A stretch of 64,000 nucleotides of DNA from Streptomyces sp. NBC_01197 (GCF_036010505.1 NZ_CP108569.1:3731001-3795000); one strand, 5' to 3'. Shown: positions 46,968-56,800, counted from the stretch's first letter. Program-made: numbers and translations. Notes: generated by a model not told the origin, from the sequence alone.

Positions 46968-49262
46968 TCAACGGTCCACTTTCTCACCCGTGCCCGGCGG
47001 GTTACCGTTTTCCGCTCCGGTGTCCGTCTCCGGGTCACTCGGCTGCTCCGGGTCATCGCCCCCGGCAGCGGCCGCACGAGCGGCGGTCCGCTTGCGGTGC
47101 GTGTACATCCGGATTCCGGCGAGCACCAGAAGCAGCAGACCTCCGGCGATCACCAGCATGACCGTCAGTGTCATCTCCGAGACTGTCACTGTGAAGGGCA
47201 TGGCCTTCGCAGTGCCGTACGGCGTGCCGTCCTCGGTGAACAGCTGCGCATACACCCTGACGGGCCCGTTGGCGTTGATCGACGTAGTGAACTTCACCGT
47301 CTGGCTGTGACCGCCCGCGATCTCCAGAGGCTGCTCGGCGACGGCCGCCTTGTCGTCTCCGAGCTGCAGACGGTTGGGGCTGGTCGAGCGCAGTTTCAGC
47401 ACCAGATGCTTGACGGGCTGAAGCAGCTTGTTCTGCACGGTCACCGGGATCGTCGCACTGCGTCCGGACAGTGTCATGTCGGACTTCTGGACGATCTGCA
47501 CCTCGCCGGTGAGGCTCCGCAGATAGGACTGGACCCCGCTTCGGTAGGCCCTTGCCCCCTTGGTATCCCCCCGCCACGAGGTCGCCAGGGACCGGTCCAT
47601 GGCGTTGCTGAACGGCGTCACCACCCGATCCGGCTGACTAAGGATGATCTTGAAGTTGTCGAGCGTCGACTGCGTGGTCCTGACGTCCTGGAACGCCTTC
47701 ACTGGCAGCTCCTGGCGGCGCAGGGACGACGGGTACACCGATGAGCTCGGCACCGTCGTCGTCGCATTGGGGTCCGCCTTGGCCTTGGCCGCGTCGATGA
47801 GGTTGAGGGGCTGGGTCCAGCGGTTCTCGTCCAGAGTGCGCAGCGCGCTCGCCATCGACTGTGCCTGGCTGACGGAGGGCATCCGCTGGGGGGCGACGAC
47901 GATGCTGCGCTGCTTGGAGGGCTCCTGCAGGTTCAGAGCCAGGGACTGGGCGAGGTAGTTCTGCACCGCGAGAGTGGAGGCACCTGCCTCGGCCATGTCG
48001 CCCTGGAAGGCATTGGAGAGCCGGGAGTCGGAAACCACGGCCGTGGTGCCGCCGCCGATGGGCCGGGCCGCTGTGGGCGTGTACGGCAGTCCGGCCGTCT
48101 CCTCCAGGCTGTCGCTGCTGGCGATCACGTTGTGCGCCCCGGCAGAGGTGGCCACATCAACGATCGAAGGGTCGATCGCGCCACTGGCCGGCCAGGCGAA
48201 ATCGGTGGACGCCTTCACGTGCAGGATCGTCTGCACGGTCGTGCCGGCGATCTCGGTGGCCGACTGCAGATGGCTCAGCGCGCCGGGGACGTTCTTGCCG
48301 TGGTGGGCCAGAGAGGCAAGATCGGGATCCGCGAACGGCAGCGCGACGACCTTCTGGCCCTTTACCGCGTCCTCCAGGTCGCTCAGCCACTTCTTGGCGA
48401 CGGCCTGGTTCTTGCCCGCGACCTGGGTGTCTCCTACCTGGATCTGATAGTTCCGGGTCATCGCGTCGACGCTCGCCAGCAGATCCGGATCGATGACCCA
48501 CGTGACCGGCAGGGAGCGGCCCAGCGAGACCATCTGCTCCAGTCGGCCGCCGGGCGCGAGCTCCTCCGCCAGGTCGTCGTTCTCGAAGACCGGCGTCTGC
48601 TGGGCGTCGGTGCTGGTCTCGGCTCGCAGATGGACCTTCGAGATGAGCGGCCACACCGAGGTGATCTGTGTCTTCTTGCTCTGCGGTGTGGGCTGCCAGG
48701 GCAGGAAGGTCCGCTGGATGCCGAGCACCTGCTCGTACGGGGCGCCGGCCGTCTGCCCGGAGAGCGAGACGCCGAGCTGGTACACGCCGTCCACACCGAG
48801 ATCCATCTTGCTCACGGGGACCGAGATCGAGAAGTCCTCGCTGATCCCCGGGGGCAGCTTCGCGAATTTCGCCGTGTACTTGCCGCCGATTTCCCGGGGG
48901 TCTGCACCCGGGAGGTCAGAGGAGTGCTTCGTCGCGTCGTCGATGGCGGATCTGCCGGCCAGGCGCGGTCCCACGCGAACACCGACGTGGGCGTCGGTGA
49001 CGGTCTCCATGTGCTTGTTCGTCACCGTCCCCGTGATGGTGACGCTGTCGCCCTTCACCGGTGCGCTGGGGGACAGCGCATCGAGACTGACGGCTACGGC
49101 GCCGGTACTCTGCGCGGTGACTGCGGCCTGTGCAGGGGCCGCTGCCGGGCCGTAGATAAGGCCCGCCATGAGCGTTCCACCGGCGAGCAGCGACGCTGTG
49201 CGCCGCAGCCACCGGCGGGCAGGAGAGGGAGTCATCTCCTGGAAGTGTGCCGCCTCGGCCAC
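46968..49262 (-). CDS. DUF6049 family secreted, membrane-anchored protein
   Basis: The 764-residue protein starts at GTG 49262 and has a signal peptide ending near AQAAVT (about residue 46). An ectodomain with repeated Ig-like and alpha/beta parts follows, then a C-terminal membrane helix (about 690-715) and an acidic cytoplasmic tail of about 45 residues. The family is conserved beside murJ in Actinobacteria, and its function is unknown. It is 46 bp upstream of murJ on the same strand and could be co-transcribed. Confidence 0.88.
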   Translation of the reverse strand: MAEAAHFQEMTPSPARRWLRRTASLLAGGTLMAGLIYGPAAAPAQAAVTAQSTGAVAVSLDALSPSAPVKGDSVTITGTVTNKHMETVTDAHVGVRVGPRLAGRSAIDDATKHSSDLPGADPREIGGKYTAKFAKLPPGISEDFSISVPVSKMDLGVDGVYQLGVSLSGQTAGAPYEQVLGIQRTFLPWQPTPQSKKTQITSVWPLISKVHLRAETSTDAQQTPVFENDDLAEELAPGGRLEQMVSLGRSLPVTWVIDPDLLASVDAMTRNYQIQVGDTQVAGKNQAVAKKWLSDLEDAVKGQKVVALPFADPDLASLAHHGKNVPGALSHLQSATEIAGTTVQTILHVKASTDFAWPASGAIDPSIVDVATSAGAHNVIASSDSLEETAGLPYTPTAARPIGGGTTAVVSDSRLSNAFQGDMAEAGASTLAVQNYLAQSLALNLQEPSKQRSIVVAPQRMPSVSQAQSMASALRTLDENRWTQPLNLIDAAKAKADPNATTTVPSSSVYPSSLRRQELPVKAFQDVRTTQSTLDNFKIILSQPDRVVTPFSNAMDRSLATSWRGDTKGARAYRSGVQSYLRSLTGEVQIVQKSDMTLSGRSATIPVTVQNKLLQPVKHLVLKLRSTSPNRLQLGDDKAAVAEQPLEIAGGHSQTVKFTTSINANGPVRVYAQLFTEDGTPYGTAKAMPFTVTVSEMTLTVMLVIAGGLLLLVLAGIRMYTHRKRTAARAAAAGGDDPEQPSDPETDTGAENGNPPGTGEKVDR

Positions 49263-49430
49263 GCGCTTGCCCGTCCCTCGTCTTCGTCAGCTGATTCGGT
49301 GGTTCTCGGTTGCTGCGTCCACGCATGGTAACGATGTGCCCTGGGCCCAAGTGCCGCGGACTGCTCCACATGATCAGGAGAGGGGTCACAGCTGCCGGGA
49401 AATGGGGACGCTCCGGTCGGCCCGGGCACG

Positions 49431-49447
49431 TACCCTTTTCTGTTGTG
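49431..49447 (+). promoter_or_regulatory. Candidate leaderless promoter for the CCA-adding-type enzyme
   Basis: TACCCT (49431-49436) lies eight bases before the GTG at 49445, the right distance for transcription to begin at the start codon. No ribosome site is visible. Confidence 0.45.
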
Positions 49448-50887
49448 CCGAACGCCAATGATGACAATTCCAGTGCACTGAGTCAGGTGCAGCACCGCGC
49501 GGTCACAGAACTGCTGCGGGTGTCCCCGGTCGCAGACGACCTCGCCCGCCGTTTCCAGGATGCCGGGCACAGCCTCGCTCTGGTCGGAGGGTCGGTCAGG
49601 GACGCGCTGCTCGGCCGGCTCGGCAATGACCTGGACTTCACCACCGACGCCCGTCCCGACGACGTACTGAAGATCGTGCGGCCCTGGGCCGATGCGGTGT
49701 GGGAAGTCGGAATTGCTTTCGGAACGGTCGGCTGCCAGAAGGACGGCTATCTGATCGAGGTCACGACATACCGCTCCGAGGCCTACGACAGGACCTCGCG
49801 TAAGCCTGAGGTGTCCTACGGCGACTCCATCGAGGAAGACCTCCTGCGTCGCGATTTCACAGTCAATGCGATGGCGGTCGCTCTTCCCGAGAAGGCATTC
49901 ATCGATCCGCACGGTGGTCTGGAGGACCTTGCCGGACGGATGCTGCGTACCCCTGGTACGCCGGAGGATTCGTTCTCCGACGACCCGTTGCGCATGATGC
50001 GGGCCGCCCGGTTCGCGGCTCAGCTGGGATTCGAGGTTGCGCCCGAGGTTGTCGCCGCGATGACGGCGATGTCCGAGCGCATTGGGATCGTCTCGGCGGA
50101 GCGCGTACGTGACGAGCTCAACAAGCTGCTGCTGTCCGCGAGCCCGCGTAAGGGCCTCGCCCTCCTTGTCGACACCGGCCTCGCTGAATGGGTTCTCCCC
50201 GAACTTCCCGCGCTGCGTCTGGAGAGTGATGAGCACCACCGGCACAAGGACGTGTACGAGCACTCACTGACCGTGCTGGAGCAGGCCATCGACCTGGAGC
50301 AGGACGGTCCTGACCTGGTGCTCCGGCTGGCGGCTCTGCTCCATGACATCGGTAAGCCCAAGACACGGCGCTTCGAGAAGGACGGTGGCGTCTCCTTCCA
50401 TCACCACGAGGTGGTGGGCGCGAAGCTGACCAAGAAGCGTCTGACCGCGCTCAAGTACTCAAATGACATGGTGAAAGACGTCACGAAGCTGGTGGAGCTC
50501 CACCTGCGCTTCCATGGCTATGGGACCGGAGAGTGGACCGACTCGGCTGTGCGGCGCTATGTGCGTGATGCCGGACCGCTGCTTGAGCGGCTGCACAAGC
50601 TCACACGGTCGGACTGCACCACACGTAACAAGCGCAAGGCCAACGCCCTCTCGCGTGCGTATGACGGCCTGGAAGAGCGCATCGCGCATCTGCAGGAGCA
50701 GGAAGAACTCGACTCCATCCGTCCGGACCTGGACGGCAACCAGATCATGGAGATCCTGGGTGTCGGGCCAGGGCCTGTGATCGGCAACGCCTACAAGTTC
50801 CTGCTTGAGCTGCGGCTGGAGAACGGGCCGATGGAGCATGACGTGGCGGTCGCAGCGCTCAAGGAGTGGTGGGCTGCGCAGAACTGA
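49445..50887 (+). CDS. CCA tRNA nucleotidyltransferase / poly(A) polymerase family
   Basis: The start is GTG 49445 (V-P-N-A-N-D-D-N). The 480-residue protein has the class II nucleotidyltransferase fold: GGSVRDALLGRLGNDLDF (the GS and DxD motifs), a RRDFTVNAMA segment, and an HD domain with LLHDIGKPKTR and a HHHE run. It adds CCA to tRNA 3' ends or, in Streptomyces, polymerises A; the known paralogue split means I cannot tell which. No ribosome site is visible, fitting a leaderless mRNA. The gene ends just before twin parS sites. Confidence 0.94.
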   Translation: MPNANDDNSSALSQVQHRAVTELLRVSPVADDLARRFQDAGHSLALVGGSVRDALLGRLGNDLDFTTDARPDDVLKIVRPWADAVWEVGIAFGTVGCQKDGYLIEVTTYRSEAYDRTSRKPEVSYGDSIEEDLLRRDFTVNAMAVALPEKAFIDPHGGLEDLAGRMLRTPGTPEDSFSDDPLRMMRAARFAAQLGFEVAPEVVAAMTAMSERIGIVSAERVRDELNKLLLSASPRKGLALLVDTGLAEWVLPELPALRLESDEHHRHKDVYEHSLTVLEQAIDLEQDGPDLVLRLAALLHDIGKPKTRRFEKDGGVSFHHHEVVGAKLTKKRLTALKYSNDMVKDVTKLVELHLRFHGYGTGEWTDSAVRRYVRDAGPLLERLHKLTRSDCTTRNKRKANALSRAYDGLEERIAHLQEQEELDSIRPDLDGNQIMEILGVGPGPVIGNAYKFLLELRLENGPMEHDVAVAALKEWWAAQN

Positions 50888-50893
50888 GGTCAT

Positions 50894-50907
50894 GTTTCAC
50901 GTGAAAC
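50894..50907. other. parS: parS, exact (first of a pair)
   Basis: GTTTCACGTGAAAC; symmetry extends to 20 bp (50891-50910). It starts seven bases after the stop of the nucleotidyltransferase gene. Confidence 0.92.
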
Positions 50908-50923
50908 ATGACGGCCGGCACAG

Positions 50924-50963
50924 CGAAGGGGGTGGTGTTTCACGTGAAACACCACCCCCTTCG
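50924..50963. terminator. parS: 40-bp perfect palindrome: terminator with parS at its centre
   Basis: A second exact parS (50937-50950) is the core of a 40-bp perfect palindrome whose arms begin CGAAGGGGGTGG and end CCACCCCCTTCG. As RNA it can form a stem of about 18 bp with a 4-nt loop, between two convergent genes. It thus looks like a bidirectional terminator and a ParB site at once. Confidence 0.88.
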
Positions 50964-50981
50964 TGACCTGTCTCCAGCGGG

Positions 50982-51503
50982 CTACTTCTTGTAGTCCGTC
51001 AGGCAGAGAGTGAAGTCCTTGCTGCCGCCGGTCTCGGTGTACGAGTTGTACCTGGTGCGGTCGCAGGTCTCGTCGCCATCCTTCTTCTCGGCGACCTTGT
51101 ACTGGGCTTTCGCATCACTGCAGTCCACGACCTCAAGCTTCGGGTCGGTATCGCTGGAGCTGCCTCGATGCATGCAGTCGCCGACCTTGGCCGTGTCGGC
51201 GTCGTTCTGGCTGGAGTACCAGCTGAAGGCCGCCACGCCGATAACGACCACCGCGATGACGATCCTCAGGATCTTCTTGCCGTTGCCAGCAGGACGAGGC
51301 GCCACTGGAGCCATCGGTATCTGGCCACCGCCCTGGTTGAAGTACGGCGACGGCTGCTGCGGAACGCCGGGCTGTCCCGGCTGTCCGTACGGGCCGGGCT
51401 GCTGCGGCTGCTGTCCGTACGGATTGCCGCCCTGAGGCTGTCCGTAGGGAGCATTGGGCTGCTGGGCGTATGGGTTCTGGCCCTGGGGCGGCGGAGTAGA
51501 CAT
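50982..51503 (-). CDS. Small membrane-anchored protein with Pro/Gly/Gln-rich N-terminus
   Basis: The ATG at 51503 has AAGGGGG upstream. The 173-residue protein has a repetitive cytoplasmic part (PYGQPQGGNPYGQQPQ-type repeats, 1-70), one membrane helix (about 80-98) and an extracytoplasmic domain of about 70 residues. That domain carries four cysteines (GDCMHRG, VVDCSD, ETCDRT and TLCLTDYKK) likely to form two disulphides. The overall design resembles LppU-type secreted proteins of Streptomyces. No function is known. Confidence 0.85.
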   Translation of the reverse strand: MSTPPPQGQNPYAQQPNAPYGQPQGGNPYGQQPQQPGPYGQPGQPGVPQQPSPYFNQGGGQIPMAPVAPRPAGNGKKILRIVIAVVVIGVAAFSWYSSQNDADTAKVGDCMHRGSSSDTDPKLEVVDCSDAKAQYKVAEKKDGDETCDRTRYNSYTETGGSKDFTLCLTDYKK

Positions 51504-51813
51504 GGTTGGGATCCCCCTTGAAGCGGTGCGCGTATGCGCAGTTGTCAACGCCCGTAAAATAGCGGGCCGCTCCGATATTTCTGTCGCTGAGAAGGAGTCT
51601 GTGGCTCTGATGTGACACATACGTGCATCGAAAACGGGCCATAGATGCAGTAAATGCTGCGCAGTTGAAGGTGACTGTGCCGGAGGGCGGGTCTGGGGGT
51701 GAGCCCTGCGCGGCGGTCATGGGCCGGCCCCGGGCGCCAGGGCATGGGAAGAGCCCCGGACAGGTTGTCCGGGGCCCTCAGCGGTCAGCGGTCGACCGTT
51801 CTCAGGGCGAGCT
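51504..51813. other. Intergenic gap with terminator
   Basis: The 310-bp gap between two minus-strand genes carries the ino1 terminator (51753-51775) and presumably the promoter of the Pro/Gly-rich protein gene. I see no gene. Confidence 0.55.
51753..51775 (-). terminator. Terminator after ino1
   Basis: GCCCCGGAC pairs with GTCCGGGGC, five-base loop, 39 bp past the ino1 stop. Confidence 0.78.
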
Positions 51814-52896
51814 TCAGCGCTCCACCTCGCCCTTGATGAACTTCTCGACGTTCTCGTAGGCCTCGTCGTCGAAGTACTGCACGGGCGGCGACTTCATGAA
51901 GTACGAGGAGGCGGAGAGGATCGGGCCGCCGATACCGCGGTCCTTGGCGATCTTCGCGGCGCGCACGGCATCGATGATGACACCGGCGGAGTTCGGGGAG
52001 TCCCACACCTCGAGCTTGTACTCGAGGTTCAGCGGAACGTCACCGAAGGCACGCCCCTCAAGGCGCACGTACGCCCACTTGCGGTCGTCCAGCCAGGCCA
52101 CGTAGTCCGAGGGGCCGATGTGGACGTTGTCGGCGCCCAGGTCACGGTCGCGGATCTGGGAGGTGACCGACTGCGTCTTGGAGATCTTCTTGGACTCCAG
52201 GCGGTCGCGCTCCAGCATGTTCTTGAAGTCCATGTTGCCGCCGACGTTCAGCTGCATGGTGCGCTCGAGACGCACACCGCGGTCTTCGAAGAGCTTGGCC
52301 ATGACGCGGTGCGTGATGGTGGCGCCCACCTGCGACTTGATGTCGTCACCGACGATCGGCACGCCCGCCTCGGTGAACTTGTCCGCCCACTCCTTGGTGC
52401 CGGCGATGAAGACCGGGAGAGCGTTGACGAACGCGACCTTGGCGTCGATGGCGCACTGCGCGTAGAACTTCGCAGCGACCTCGGAACCGACGGGCAGGTA
52501 GCAGACGAGGACGTCCACCTGCTTGTCCTTGAGGACCTGGACGATGTCGACCGGAGCCTCGTCCGACTCCTCGATCGTCTCGCGGTAGTACTTGCCGAGA
52601 CCGTCGTGGGTGTGGCCGCGCTGGACCTTCACACCGGTGTTCGGCACGTCGGCGATCTTGATGGTGTTGTTCTCACTGGCGCCGATGGCATCCGCGAGGT
52701 CGAGGCCGACCTTCTTCGCGTCGACATCGAAGGCGGCGACGAACTCGACGTCACCTACGTGGTAGTCGCCGAACTGGACGTGCATCAGGCCGGGCACCTT
52801 GCCGGCCGGATCTGCGTCCTTGTAATACTCGACGCCCTGCACCAGCGAGGCGGCGCAGTTACCCACGCCGACGATGGCTACGCGAACCGAACCCAT
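51814..52896 (-). CDS. ino1: Inositol-3-phosphate synthase
   Basis: The start is ATG 52896 ([17 protein letters not shown]) with GGGAG upstream, giving 360 residues. The NAD loop [13 protein letters not shown] is complete, and family motifs [24 protein letters not shown] and [12 protein letters not shown], with their catalytic lysines, are visible. It converts glucose-6-phosphate to inositol-phosphate, the first step to phosphatidylinositol and, in Streptomyces, mycothiol. A PadR-family gene lies immediately upstream on the same strand and the two may be co-regulated. Confidence 0.96.
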   Translation of the reverse strand: MGSVRVAIVGVGNCAASLVQGVEYYKDADPAGKVPGLMHVQFGDYHVGDVEFVAAFDVDAKKVGLDLADAIGASENNTIKIADVPNTGVKVQRGHTHDGLGKYYRETIEESDEAPVDIVQVLKDKQVDVLVCYLPVGSEVAAKFYAQCAIDAKVAFVNALPVFIAGTKEWADKFTEAGVPIVGDDIKSQVGATITHRVMAKLFEDRGVRLERTMQLNVGGNMDFKNMLERDRLESKKISKTQSVTSQIRDRDLGADNVHIGPSDYVAWLDDRKWAYVRLEGRAFGDVPLNLEYKLEVWDSPNSAGVIIDAVRAAKIAKDRGIGGPILSASSYFMKSPPVQYFDDEAYENVEKFIKGEVER

Positions 52897-52943
52897 TCCG
52901 GTTGCTCCCTGTGTTCTCGACGAAACCCTGCGGACGCAGAGCT

Positions 52944-53624
52944 TCACTTAGCGATGTCCTCGGACGGATCCGGCGGGGTGGTACCCCGATGCCGGGGCAG
53001 GCCGCCCGTATCTCCTGATATGTCCTGCTGAGCGGCGTCGGCGTCGGGGGATCGTCGCTGATCCCGGCCCGCACGCTCGCTCTCGATGAGCTCGTTCAGC
53101 CAGCGCACTTCGCGCTCCACGGACTCCATGCCGTGCCGCTGCAGCTCAAGCGTGTAGTCGTCCAGCCGCTCGCGCGTCCGGACCAGAGAGGCGCGCATCT
53201 TCTCAAGACGCTCCTCCAGCCGGCTGCGGCGGCCTTCCAGCACCCGCATCCGCACCTCGCGCTCCGTCTGCCCGAAGAAGGCAAAACGGGCAGCGAAATG
53301 CTCGTCCTCCCAGGTGTCCGGTCCGGTGTGCGAGAGAAGCTCTTCGAAATGCTCCTTACCGTCCGCGGTCAACCTGTAGACGATCTTGGCGCGGCGCCCT
53401 GCGAGTGAAGCCGCTACTGCATCCTCCGGGGCGCTGCCCGGTTCCTCGATCAACCAGCCGCTGGTGACCAGCGTCTTGAGGCAGGGGTAGAGGGTCCCGT
53501 AACTGAAGGCCCTGAAGATCCCCAGTGAGGTGTTCAGGCGTTTGCGCAGCTCATAGCCGTGCATGGGGGACTCTCGGAGCAGACCGAGTACGGCGAATTC
53601 GAGGATGCCGGAGCGCCTGCTCAA
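52944..53624 (-). CDS. PadR-family transcriptional regulator
   Basis: The TTG start at 53624 has AGGAGG upstream and gives 226 residues. The PadR winged helix is at the N-terminus ([24 protein letters not shown], split here by its turn near residue 20; wing near 45-80). A coiled-coil dimerisation region (about 120-180) and a charged tail follow. The start is preceded by a 33-bp palindrome that is a likely operator. It ends 47 bp before the ino1 start, so it may regulate ino1. The ligand is unknown. Confidence 0.9.
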   Translation of the reverse strand: MSRRSGILEFAVLGLLRESPMHGYELRKRLNTSLGIFRAFSYGTLYPCLKTLVTSGWLIEEPGSAPEDAVAASLAGRRAKIVYRLTADGKEHFEELLSHTGPDTWEDEHFAARFAFFGQTEREVRMRVLEGRRSRLEERLEKMRASLVRTRERLDDYTLELQRHGMESVEREVRWLNELIESERAGRDQRRSPDADAAQQDISGDTGGLPRHRGTTPPDPSEDIAK

Positions 53625-53658
53625 CCTTCGCCTCCTCTGTCGTCCGGGTCACTTATGC

Positions 53659-53691
53659 CGTGCTGATGTATCGACTCGATACATCAGCACG
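53659..53691. promoter_or_regulatory. 33-bp palindrome, likely PadR operator
   Basis: CGTGCTGATGTATCGA and its exact reverse complement flank a single central base (53675). It contains ATGT...ACAT half-sites 11 bp apart and lies 35 bp upstream of the PadR start codon. Confidence 0.7.
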
Positions 53692-53794
53692 ATAGAACGA
53701 GCTTGCGTTTGCGACAAGTGGGGCCATCGTGAGCGGCATCACATCGTCGATTCACAGGCATCAACTTGCCTGATTTGAGCGGAACCTCGGCACC

Positions 53795-53820
53795 GGAAAC
53801 CTTTTGCGCGTGCGTAGTCT
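53795..53820 (+). promoter_or_regulatory. Possible ECF-type promoter
   Basis: GGAAAC (53795-53800), about 16 bp, then GTCT (53817-53820) resemble the GGAAC/GTC elements of sigma-E-type promoters. It is about 204 bp ahead of the PBP start. Confidence 0.25.
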
Positions 53821-54023
53821 GTGCGGCATGCAGACCGCCGGGGGCCGAGTGACACCAGGGGACGTCAGCCGTCTCGGTCCACGGAATGCAACGCGTACGG
53901 GCCCGGCCGAGGGTCCTTGCGTACTGCGGATGCGCCCTCCCGAGGGGCCGTCCGCGCATCGGGGGGACCGGAACTCAGTTGCCGTTTCCAGGCGTTAATG
54001 CCTGCCCGAGGAGTAGTCGTTCG

Positions 54024-56717
54024 ATGAGCGAGCACCGTCGCAAACCGCCACAGTCGCAGAGTGGTGGACGTGCCGCGGCCAGGCGAGACGCCCAGCAGCC
54101 TTCCGGCCGCCGCGCAGCTCCCCCGCGAACCACCACCGGGTCACCTTCTGGTTCCCAGGATGAGGAGGAACGCCCCTACGGCGGCCGCGCCGAAGCCAGA
54201 CGGGCTGCCCAGCGCGGCGGACGTCGTCGTGCCGCCGAAGCGGGCGGCGGCCGCGGCGGGCGGCGCGGTCCCGGCATCGGCGGCCGGGGCGGGCGCGGCG
54301 GCCCGGAAGGCGGCCGTGACCGGGGTCCGAAGAAGAAGAGGTTCATCGACTACCCGCGGGCGAACCTGCACGGTTGGCGCCACTGGGTGCCCTCCTGGCG
54401 GCTCGTGACCGGGCTCTTCGTCGGCTTCGTCGGCAGCATCCTCGCCGCGGGCACCATCGCGTACGCCATGGTGGGCATCCCGGACGCCAACAAGACCTCG
54501 CAGGCGCAGAACAACGTCTACTACTGGTCCGACGGCAGTCAGATGGTCGCCACGGGCGGTGAGATCAACCGGCAGATCGTGCCGCTCGCCCAGATTCCCA
54601 GCGCGATGCAGAACTCGGTGGTCTCGGCCGAGAACAAGTCCTTCTACAAGGACAAGGGCGTCGACCCCATGGGCATCGCGCGCGCCGTGTTCAACATGGC
54701 CAAGGGCGGTCAGACCCAGGGTGGCTCGACGATCACCCAGCAGTACGTGAAGAACTCGCGGCTCGGCCAGGAACAGACGCTCAGCCGCAAGTTCAAGGAG
54801 TTGTTCATCTCCATCAAGGTCGGCGCCAAGATGAAGAAGAGCGACATCATGAGCGACTACCTCAATACGTCGTACTACGGGCGGGGCGCCTACGGGATCC
54901 AGGCCGCGGCCCGTACGTACTTCGGGGTGGACTCCGAAAAGCTCAACCCGAGCCAGTGCGCGTTCCTCGCCACGCTACTCAAGGGCGCCAGCTACTTCGA
55001 CCCGGCGGGTGCCGTCGAGATCGACCCCGCGGCGACGCCGAAGGCCAACCTCCAGCGGGCGACCAGCCGCTGGAAGTGGATCCTCGACCAGATGGTCAAG
55101 GACGGCCGTCTTCCCGCAGCGGAGCGGGCGAAGTACAAGACGTTCCCCAAGGTCGACCCGCCGAAGAAGGATGCCCAGCTGGGCGGTCAGACCGGCTACC
55201 TCGTCGACCTCGCGAAGTCGTATTTCGTCAACAACAACAAGCAGGGCATCACGTCCGAGGATCTCGCCAAGGGTGGCTACCAGATCCACACGACCTTCGA
55301 CAAGAAGAAGGTCAAGGAGCTGGAGTCGTCCGTCGAGAAGGTCCGCAAGGCGAAGATCAAGCCCGGCCAGCGGCCGAACACGGACACCCACGTCCAGTTC
55401 GGCGGAGCGTCGGTGAACGCGCAGACCGGCGCCATCGCCGCCATCTACGGCGGCGAGGACGCGACGAAGCACTACACGAACAACGCCGACTACACCGGCG
55501 CGCAGGTCGGGTCGACCTTCAAGCCCTTCGTGCTGGCGGCCGCCCTGGAGTACGGGAAGCGCAATCCGGCCCTCGGCGCGGACCAGCCCGATTCGGACCG
55601 GACAATCGTCTCGCCCAAGAGCCTCTACAGCGGCCAGAACGACCTGAAGATCAGGAACTTCGACGGTTCCGTGTGGAAGAACAAGGCGGGCAAGGAGTGG
55701 CTCCAGCAGAACGACGGCGGCGATTCCGTCGGTAAGGCTCCGGCCTTCCCTATCGATCTGCGCGAGGCCATGCGGGAGTCCGTGAACTCCGCGTATGTCC
55801 AGCTCGGCATGGATGTCGGCACTGACAAGGTGCGCCAGGCAGCCATCGACGCCGGTCTGCGCGACGACAAACAGAGCATGGCCAGCTCGGACTACCCCTC
55901 CTTCTCCATCGGCACCTCCAGCCCGAGCGCGATCCGGATGGCCGGCGCGTACGCCACCTTCGCCAACAACGGCCGGCAGAACGAGCCGTTCTCGGTCACC
56001 AAGGTCACCAGCGAGGGCAGGACGGTCTACCAGCACAGTCAGGTGGAGAAGTCGGCGTTCTCGACGGCCATCGCCAGCAATGTCACCGATGTGCTGAAGA
56101 CCGTGGTCGACAAGGGCACCGGCACCGCCGCCCGGATTCCCGGCCGGCAGATCGCGGGCAAGACCGGAACCACTGACGGCAACAAGTCCGCCTGGTTCAT
56201 CGGCTACACCCCGCAGCTCTCGACGGCCATCGACATGTACCGCTTCGACGACAACGCGAAGGGCAAGAACCGCCAGTTCGAGGAGATGTATGGCACCGGC
56301 GGCGAGAAGAAGATCCACGGCGCCTCGTTCCCGGCCCAGATCTGGCACGACTACATGTCGCAGGCGCTCAACAACACGCCTTCCACGGACTTCCCGGCAC
56401 CCGAGCCGCTCGGGAAGGTCGTCTACGGCGGCGGCGTCGCGAGCCCGAAGCCGACGCCGGTCAATACGCCTTCGCCGACCCCGTCACCGTCCAGTCCGTC
56501 GCCCAGTCCGTCCGACACACCTTCACCGACGCCCTCCCCGACCGAGTCCTGCAACAAGTGGCAGGACTGGACCTGCGGAAACGACGGCGGGACCAATGCG
56601 GGAACGGACGGCGGAACCGGGGGCGGCCCCAGCCCCACTCCCTCCGACACCTCCGGCACCGGCGGCCAGGGCAGCACCGGAGGCGGTGGCGGTCTGTTCG
56701 GCGGGCCGGGCGGATGA
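54024..56717 (+). CDS. Bifunctional class A penicillin-binding protein
   Basis: The start ATG 54024 (MSEHRRKPPQSQ) has GAGGAG 10 bases upstream; the frame from 53886 is not needed. The 897-residue protein has a Gly/Arg-rich basic N-tail (1-115) and a membrane helix (about 128-150). A glycosyltransferase-51 domain follows, with SAENKSFYKDKGVDPMG (the usual ED pair is EN here) and GGSTITQQYVKN. The transpeptidase has SxxK in GSTFKPF, SxN in SVNSAYV and KTGTT. A Pro/Ser/Thr and Gly-rich tail of about 105 residues ends it. It polymerises and cross-links peptidoglycan. Asn in place of the second acidic residue of the ED pair is worth noting but the catalytic Glu is kept. Confidence 0.94.
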   Translation: MSEHRRKPPQSQSGGRAAARRDAQQPSGRRAAPPRTTTGSPSGSQDEEERPYGGRAEARRAAQRGGRRRAAEAGGGRGGRRGPGIGGRGGRGGPEGGRDRGPKKKRFIDYPRANLHGWRHWVPSWRLVTGLFVGFVGSILAAGTIAYAMVGIPDANKTSQAQNNVYYWSDGSQMVATGGEINRQIVPLAQIPSAMQNSVVSAENKSFYKDKGVDPMGIARAVFNMAKGGQTQGGSTITQQYVKNSRLGQEQTLSRKFKELFISIKVGAKMKKSDIMSDYLNTSYYGRGAYGIQAAARTYFGVDSEKLNPSQCAFLATLLKGASYFDPAGAVEIDPAATPKANLQRATSRWKWILDQMVKDGRLPAAERAKYKTFPKVDPPKKDAQLGGQTGYLVDLAKSYFVNNNKQGITSEDLAKGGYQIHTTFDKKKVKELESSVEKVRKAKIKPGQRPNTDTHVQFGGASVNAQTGAIAAIYGGEDATKHYTNNADYTGAQVGSTFKPFVLAAALEYGKRNPALGADQPDSDRTIVSPKSLYSGQNDLKIRNFDGSVWKNKAGKEWLQQNDGGDSVGKAPAFPIDLREAMRESVNSAYVQLGMDVGTDKVRQAAIDAGLRDDKQSMASSDYPSFSIGTSSPSAIRMAGAYATFANNGRQNEPFSVTKVTSEGRTVYQHSQVEKSAFSTAIASNVTDVLKTVVDKGTGTAARIPGRQIAGKTGTTDGNKSAWFIGYTPQLSTAIDMYRFDDNAKGKNRQFEEMYGTGGEKKIHGASFPAQIWHDYMSQALNNTPSTDFPAPEPLGKVVYGGGVASPKPTPVNTPSPTPSPSSPSPSPSDTPSPTPSPTESCNKWQDWTCGNDGGTNAGTDGGTGGGPSPTPSDTSGTGGQGSTGGGGGLFGGPGG

Positions 56718-56758
56718 CCGCCTTCTGAGCCCGGTCACCTGATCCGGGCCCGTCCGCA

Positions 56759-56800
56759 CCCGAGGGCCGCCACAGCTCATCTGCCATGGCGGCCCTCGGG
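56759..56800 (+). terminator. Terminator after the PBP gene
   Basis: CCCGAGGGCCGCCA (56759-56772) pairs with TGGCGGCCCTCGGG (56787-56800), 14-nt loop. It lies 64 bp before the next start. Confidence 0.8.

Larger units (their letters stand above)
53625..54023. other. Divergent intergenic region between padR and the PBP gene
   Basis: About 400 bp holding the palindrome at 53659-53691 and a possible ECF-type promoter (53795-53820). Nothing else is seen. Confidence 0.55.

Noticed and set aside
53886..54023. PBP start at 53886
   Set aside because: The ATG at 54024 has a ribosome site and begins a normal N-terminus; the extension is not needed.
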